DNA of 23,743 nucleotides from the NCBI GenBank assembly GCA_943704495.1, contig CALSCR010001296.1, forward strand, positions 1-23,743, written 5' to 3'. This document shows positions 20,356 to 23,743 of the stretch, one piece after another (within the stretch, counting starts at the first letter, position 1; each line of letters starts with the position of its first letter). Source of the stretch: Pigoraptor chileana. Its lineage: Eukaryota; Opisthokonta; Filasterea. Made by a program: the position numbers and the translations under genes. The notes below the pieces were generated by a model, which saw only the letters and a list, made by a program, of their open reading frames with translations, did not search any database and was not told the origin of the DNA.

Positions 20356-21092
20356 TGAAGCAGTATCAACAGTCAGTCGACAAGAGACTGTGAAAGTCGA
20401 ATTGTTGGACGGTCCGAACAACAGACACTAGACCTCCCGAGAGGCCGTCGGTGGCAAACCGCCGCCGGAGTATCCGGAAATCAATCGTGGATACACGCGC
20501 CTTTCGCGAGTGATGCCGGCGTTCACAGCGTCCCAATTTCGCTCATATAGTGACTCTGTTGGTGATGGAATGAGCCGAATATGCACTTGCTTGTGCGAGT
20601 GTGAGAGTGTGCGGGTGTGTGTGTTGTGTGTGAGGTCCCCCTGAACCCCAGCCGTGTGCATTGGCATCACCCTGACTGACCGCCATGTGCGAGACAGACA
20701 GTGGCTTCCGCGCCCAAAGCGTCCGCACGGAGCCGGCGCCACAAACTGAAATCATGGCGGAAATTGACTTGATTTAGACAACTTCCACTAATTAATTCAC
20801 CGGATGCCACCGCAGAGCACAACAGAAAAATCAAAACAACTCAAAAGGTGCACAAGCAAATGTCTCGATCCGTCTGCAGACGTTGGCATGATCCCTATTT
20901 GCCACTCTTCATCTTTCTTCTCAGCGTTGTGGATGTGTTTGTGGTGCACTTGTCTGGAAGACACGAACGGAAACCGACGCACACTTATCGTGAACTTTAT
21001 ATGTTTTGAATCATATTCGTAAAAATCAGCCAGTCCGGTGAAGCCACATATATCGCTTAGTTTAGGTCGGCGCCGGTCGGCTGAGTATTAAG
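20356..21092. promoter_or_regulatory. Divergent intergenic region between NRPS and cNMP/RGS gene
   Basis: The two start codons face away from each other across 737 bp, so this region must contain both promoters, possibly one bidirectional control region. A TG-rich stretch lies at about 20598-20633, and the half near the cNMP/RGS gene is more AT-rich. No TATA box or known operator was confidently recognised, and short open frames here (for example 20804-21022) show no domain. Confidence 0.5.
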
Positions 21093-23018
21093 ATGGGTGG
21101 GTGTGCGTCGAAAAGCGATCGGCGCGAAGACATAAAGGTCGACAAAGTAGCGCTTCTACAAAAGACGCCCTTTCTCATCTGCATGGATGAAGATGCCATG
21201 GCCCAGTTCGCTGACGCTTTTCGTGTGACTCGAGTCCCGACCGGTGTAAGCATCTACAAAAAGAACGACGAAACAGAGGAGTTTTATATCCTTGTGGACG
21301 GCGAGGTGAAGGTGTCGGCGCCCGACTCGGACAACAATGAGCGCCAGCTATGCGTTAGGAAAGGCGGCGAATTCTTTGGCGAGGGTCCACTTTTTGCGGG
21401 GCCTCCGGAAGATCCCCCTGTGCGGCGCACATCAAGTGTGACGACTTCAATGCAATGCACGTTCATGTTGCTCGACAGGGATCATCTCGAGCGATTTTTC
21501 AAGAAGCAGAGCACCGAGGCGCGTGTCGAGCTGCGTAAACAGATGGCGGCGGTGATGGGGCAGCGCGTGGACAACCTTCTCAAAAAGACCCCATTCCTCA
21601 GTCAGGAGAACATCAGTGAAAACAAACTCGAGGTACTTTCGTCGCTCTTGAAGTATGTCACCATCGACGCGAATCGTATCGTCTTCTCGGAGGGCGATAT
21701 CGGTTCCGAACTCTACTTTGTGCTCACTGGGCGCCTCAGGGCTACCGCCAAAGGTTTGTGTGCTTCGGTCACCTTTGAGCTGTGACTGCCATGCCAATTC
21801 ATCTTCATTGTTGTCGCTGGATAACCAATACTTTTTGTCAACCGGGGATGATTGTGCAATCTTTTTAGGTCAGGATGGTCAGCCCGTTGTGCTTGCTGAA
21901 TTCACGGCCGGTCAATATTTCGGGGAGATTTCAATGGTCGTGAATACGCCGCGCACGGCGACCATCACCGCGGCTGAACGGTGCCTGCTGCTGAGCTTGC
22001 ACCGGAAGGATCTACAGCACTTTCTCCGGCTTTTCCCCGAGATGAAGCACACATTCGACCGCGTCGCAAAGCAGCGCACAGCAGAGCACTTCAAGCGGTT
22101 CAAGGTTCCCTTCTTTGCCGCCATTCCGGAAGACCGCTATGTCGACCTCGCTGATCTGAGCACCCTTGAGCAATACCTTCCTAACACGGTCATTTTCGCG
22201 GAAGGCGACTCCGGCGACGCGTTCTACATCGTCATTTACGGCGAACTCCAAGTAACTGTTACTAAGCCCGACCGCGGCGCCGTCGTTCTCGGTACCATGG
22301 GCCCGGGCCGTTACTTCGGTGAGATTGCGCTCGTCAAGGAATGCAAGCGAACGGCAACAGTCACGACACTCACGCGCTGCGCCATTCTTACGATCACAAA
22401 GGAAAACTTCGACAAATTTTTCGTGTCAGCGCCGGAGGCACTTGCCGACTTCCACATCAAGGTCGCGCCGTACAACATTGAGTTGAAGAAGTTCATTCAC
22501 CATCCGCTGGGCCTTGAGTACTTCACGCGCCATATGAAGAAGGAGTTCAGCGAAGAGAGCATCAGCGTAAGTACCACAAAAAGTTGAAAATGCATGAATC
22601 TCACTTTGTGTTTGCCTGAAACTCGTATCCTACTAGTGGCCTGACCCTTTGTTTTAACGTTCCTTCTTGTCCGTAGTTTTGGAAAGCGGTAAACGATTTC
22701 AAGGAAATTGCGGAGGACAACCACGATGCGCTCCTTACAAAGGCCAAGGAAATTGTGCAACAATTTGTCGTCGCTGACGCACCCCAGACCGTCAATCTCA
22801 GCGCCGCCGTTCGTGAGAAGACGCTCACCGAGGTCGCGTCTGGTCACGTGAACCACAACAGCTTCCACACAGCACACGAAGCGATCCTTAAGTTGATGGG
22901 CATGGACAGCTTCCAGCGGTTCAAACAAAGCCAGCTTTTCCAAGAGTTTGTTGAGCGGGCACAAACTTACGGCGATACTATCGACACCTCGGACGTCAAG
23001 ATAGAGATGAAGAAGTAG
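21093..23018 (+). CDS. Protein with three cyclic-nucleotide-binding domains and an RGS domain, 3 exons, 566 aa
   Basis: Likely role: a membrane-tethered regulator whose RGS domain speeds GTP hydrolysis by a G-alpha subunit, controlled by cAMP or cGMP. Exons are 21093-21753, 21869-22566 and 22677-23018, with GT-AG introns in phases 1 and 0. The N-terminus MGGCASKS fits N-myristoylation at Gly2 (Ser6) with Cys4 for palmitoylation. cNBD1 (about 20-137) has FGEGPLF (95-101) and an extended phosphate-binding loop ending RRTSSV. cNBD2 (about 160-275) has FGEISMV (238-244) with Arg249. cNBD3 (about 298-405) has FGEIALV (370-376) with Arg381. The RGS domain (about 424-545) has EFSEESIS then FWKAVNDFKEI, VNL with Asn493, and MDSFQRFKQSQLFQEF. 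Intron 2 splits the RGS domain just before the FW. No kinase domain follows, unlike PKG. The RGS4 Asn88 equivalent is Ser451, while the Asn128 equivalent (Asn493) is kept. Positions were counted by hand. Confidence 0.93.
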
Positions 23019-23743
23019 TTGGTCTGTGCTTTCGCGCTATTATTGAATTCGTCTCCCATGCCCCTGCGTTATCGGTTGTGTCCTTTCGAGAGCACTAAGA
23101 ATTAATTAAGCCTTGCAGCGCTTGCGAGCACTAAAGATTCAAATATTGTTATATTGTCTTATTGTAGTCCGCGGCATTGATTGAAAACCTCATTTGTTAC
23201 CTATTACTTTACAATTGTCAATGACGACAAATTTGTGTTGAAATAACCACGCCTTCCAAATAATATTGGTGTGGAGTTGCGATAATTAATGGTTGGTTGA
23301 TCAATTCACGAATGAACCGTATGTGCTCTCTGAAACGCTCATATTTGCGCGTAACATACGTTTATACATGAATATCATTGAGAGGTGAATAAAAATAAAT
23401 TATACACCACACCGAAAATGTGCATGTACGCGTAAAAGGTGTAATATTGATTTGCCATAAATGCATATATATACTATATATACTATATATATATATATAT
23501 GTATGTATAATATATAATATGATTGTGTATATCTAAATACGTATGTGTGTGCTGAAGTTATTAATTCATGTTGCCATGGACATGAAATAAACTGATGTCG
23601 AGGATAGATGCTCGTTTCCTTATATAGAAAATAATAAATGCAATAATTGCAAACGGTAATCGATTTCAGACTATTTAGAAAAGTGTCGCTTTCGATTTGT
23701 TGTATTTTACGTTGAATTGAACAGAATTTACCCCCTCCCTCCC
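23019..23743. other. AT-rich intergenic region, no gene seen
   Basis: The base composition shifts sharply to AT after the cNMP/RGS stop codon. AATAAA-like signals occur near 23388 and 23584, the first possibly too far to serve the upstream gene. No open frame of note or RNA gene was recognised. The window ends in a short CCCTCCCTCCC run. Confidence 0.7.
23464..23520. repeat. (AT)n-rich microsatellite
   Basis: Runs of ATAT with occasional C and G form a nearly pure AT tract within the AT-rich right flank. Confidence 0.9.

Noticed and set aside
20356-20421. Longer NRPS start at 20421
   Set aside because: The codon is TTG, an in-frame stop lies just upstream at 20428-20430, and the first ATG at 20355 gives a full C domain.
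20804-21022. 72-aa plus-strand frame upstream of the cNMP/RGS gene
   Set aside because: It has no domain or supporting feature and lies in the divergent promoter region.

Overview
The window looks like nuclear DNA of a unicellular eukaryote (a protist; lineage not assignable from this sequence). The evidence is GT-AG introns of about 85-220 bp, a nucleolar Nop4/RBM28-type ribosome-biogenesis protein, an RGS domain protein with a myristoylation-type N-terminus, and a PIF/Harbinger-type DNA transposon. No rRNA, tRNA or CRISPR array was seen.

Layout from left to right. (1) Positions 1-2812 carry the right part of a Harbinger-like DNA transposon. It holds the last exon of a DDE transposase on the + strand (171-521). 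Facing it is a five-exon Myb/SANT-like DNA-binding protein gene on the - strand (659-2758), the usual partner protein of this transposon class. (2) A 0.5-kb AT-rich spacer with several palindromes (2905-3198) follows. (3) A nine-exon Nop4/RBM28 homologue lies on the + strand (3334-7904). It has five RRM domains, an Asp-rich tract and a 16-copy RGN heptapeptide repeat. (4) A giant three-module non-ribosomal peptide synthetase (NRPS) of about 3979 aa lies on the - strand (8199-20355), convergent with the RRM gene. Its order is C-A-T, C-A-T, C-A-T, then a terminal thioester reductase. The first 11.3 kb is a single exon, and two small introns lie only in the reductase. (5) A 737-bp divergent intergenic region separates the NRPS from (6) a three-exon + strand gene (21093-23018). 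This gene encodes a 566-aa protein with three cyclic-nucleotide-binding domains, a C-terminal RGS domain and an MGGCASKS acylation-type N-terminus. (7) The last 0.7 kb is AT-rich and empty.

How the genes relate. The transposase tail and the Myb-like protein probably form one mobile element. The RRM protein is a housekeeping nucleolar factor. The NRPS appears to stand alone: no tailoring, transport, MbtH or phosphopantetheinyl transferase gene is visible beside it. It should release a short peptide reductively as an aldehyde or alcohol. The cNMP-binding/RGS protein would couple cyclic nucleotide levels directly to shut-off of a G-alpha subunit at a membrane. Its domain combination and the NRPS are the two most unusual items in the window. 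The shared upstream region of these two genes is noted, but no functional link between them is shown by the sequence.
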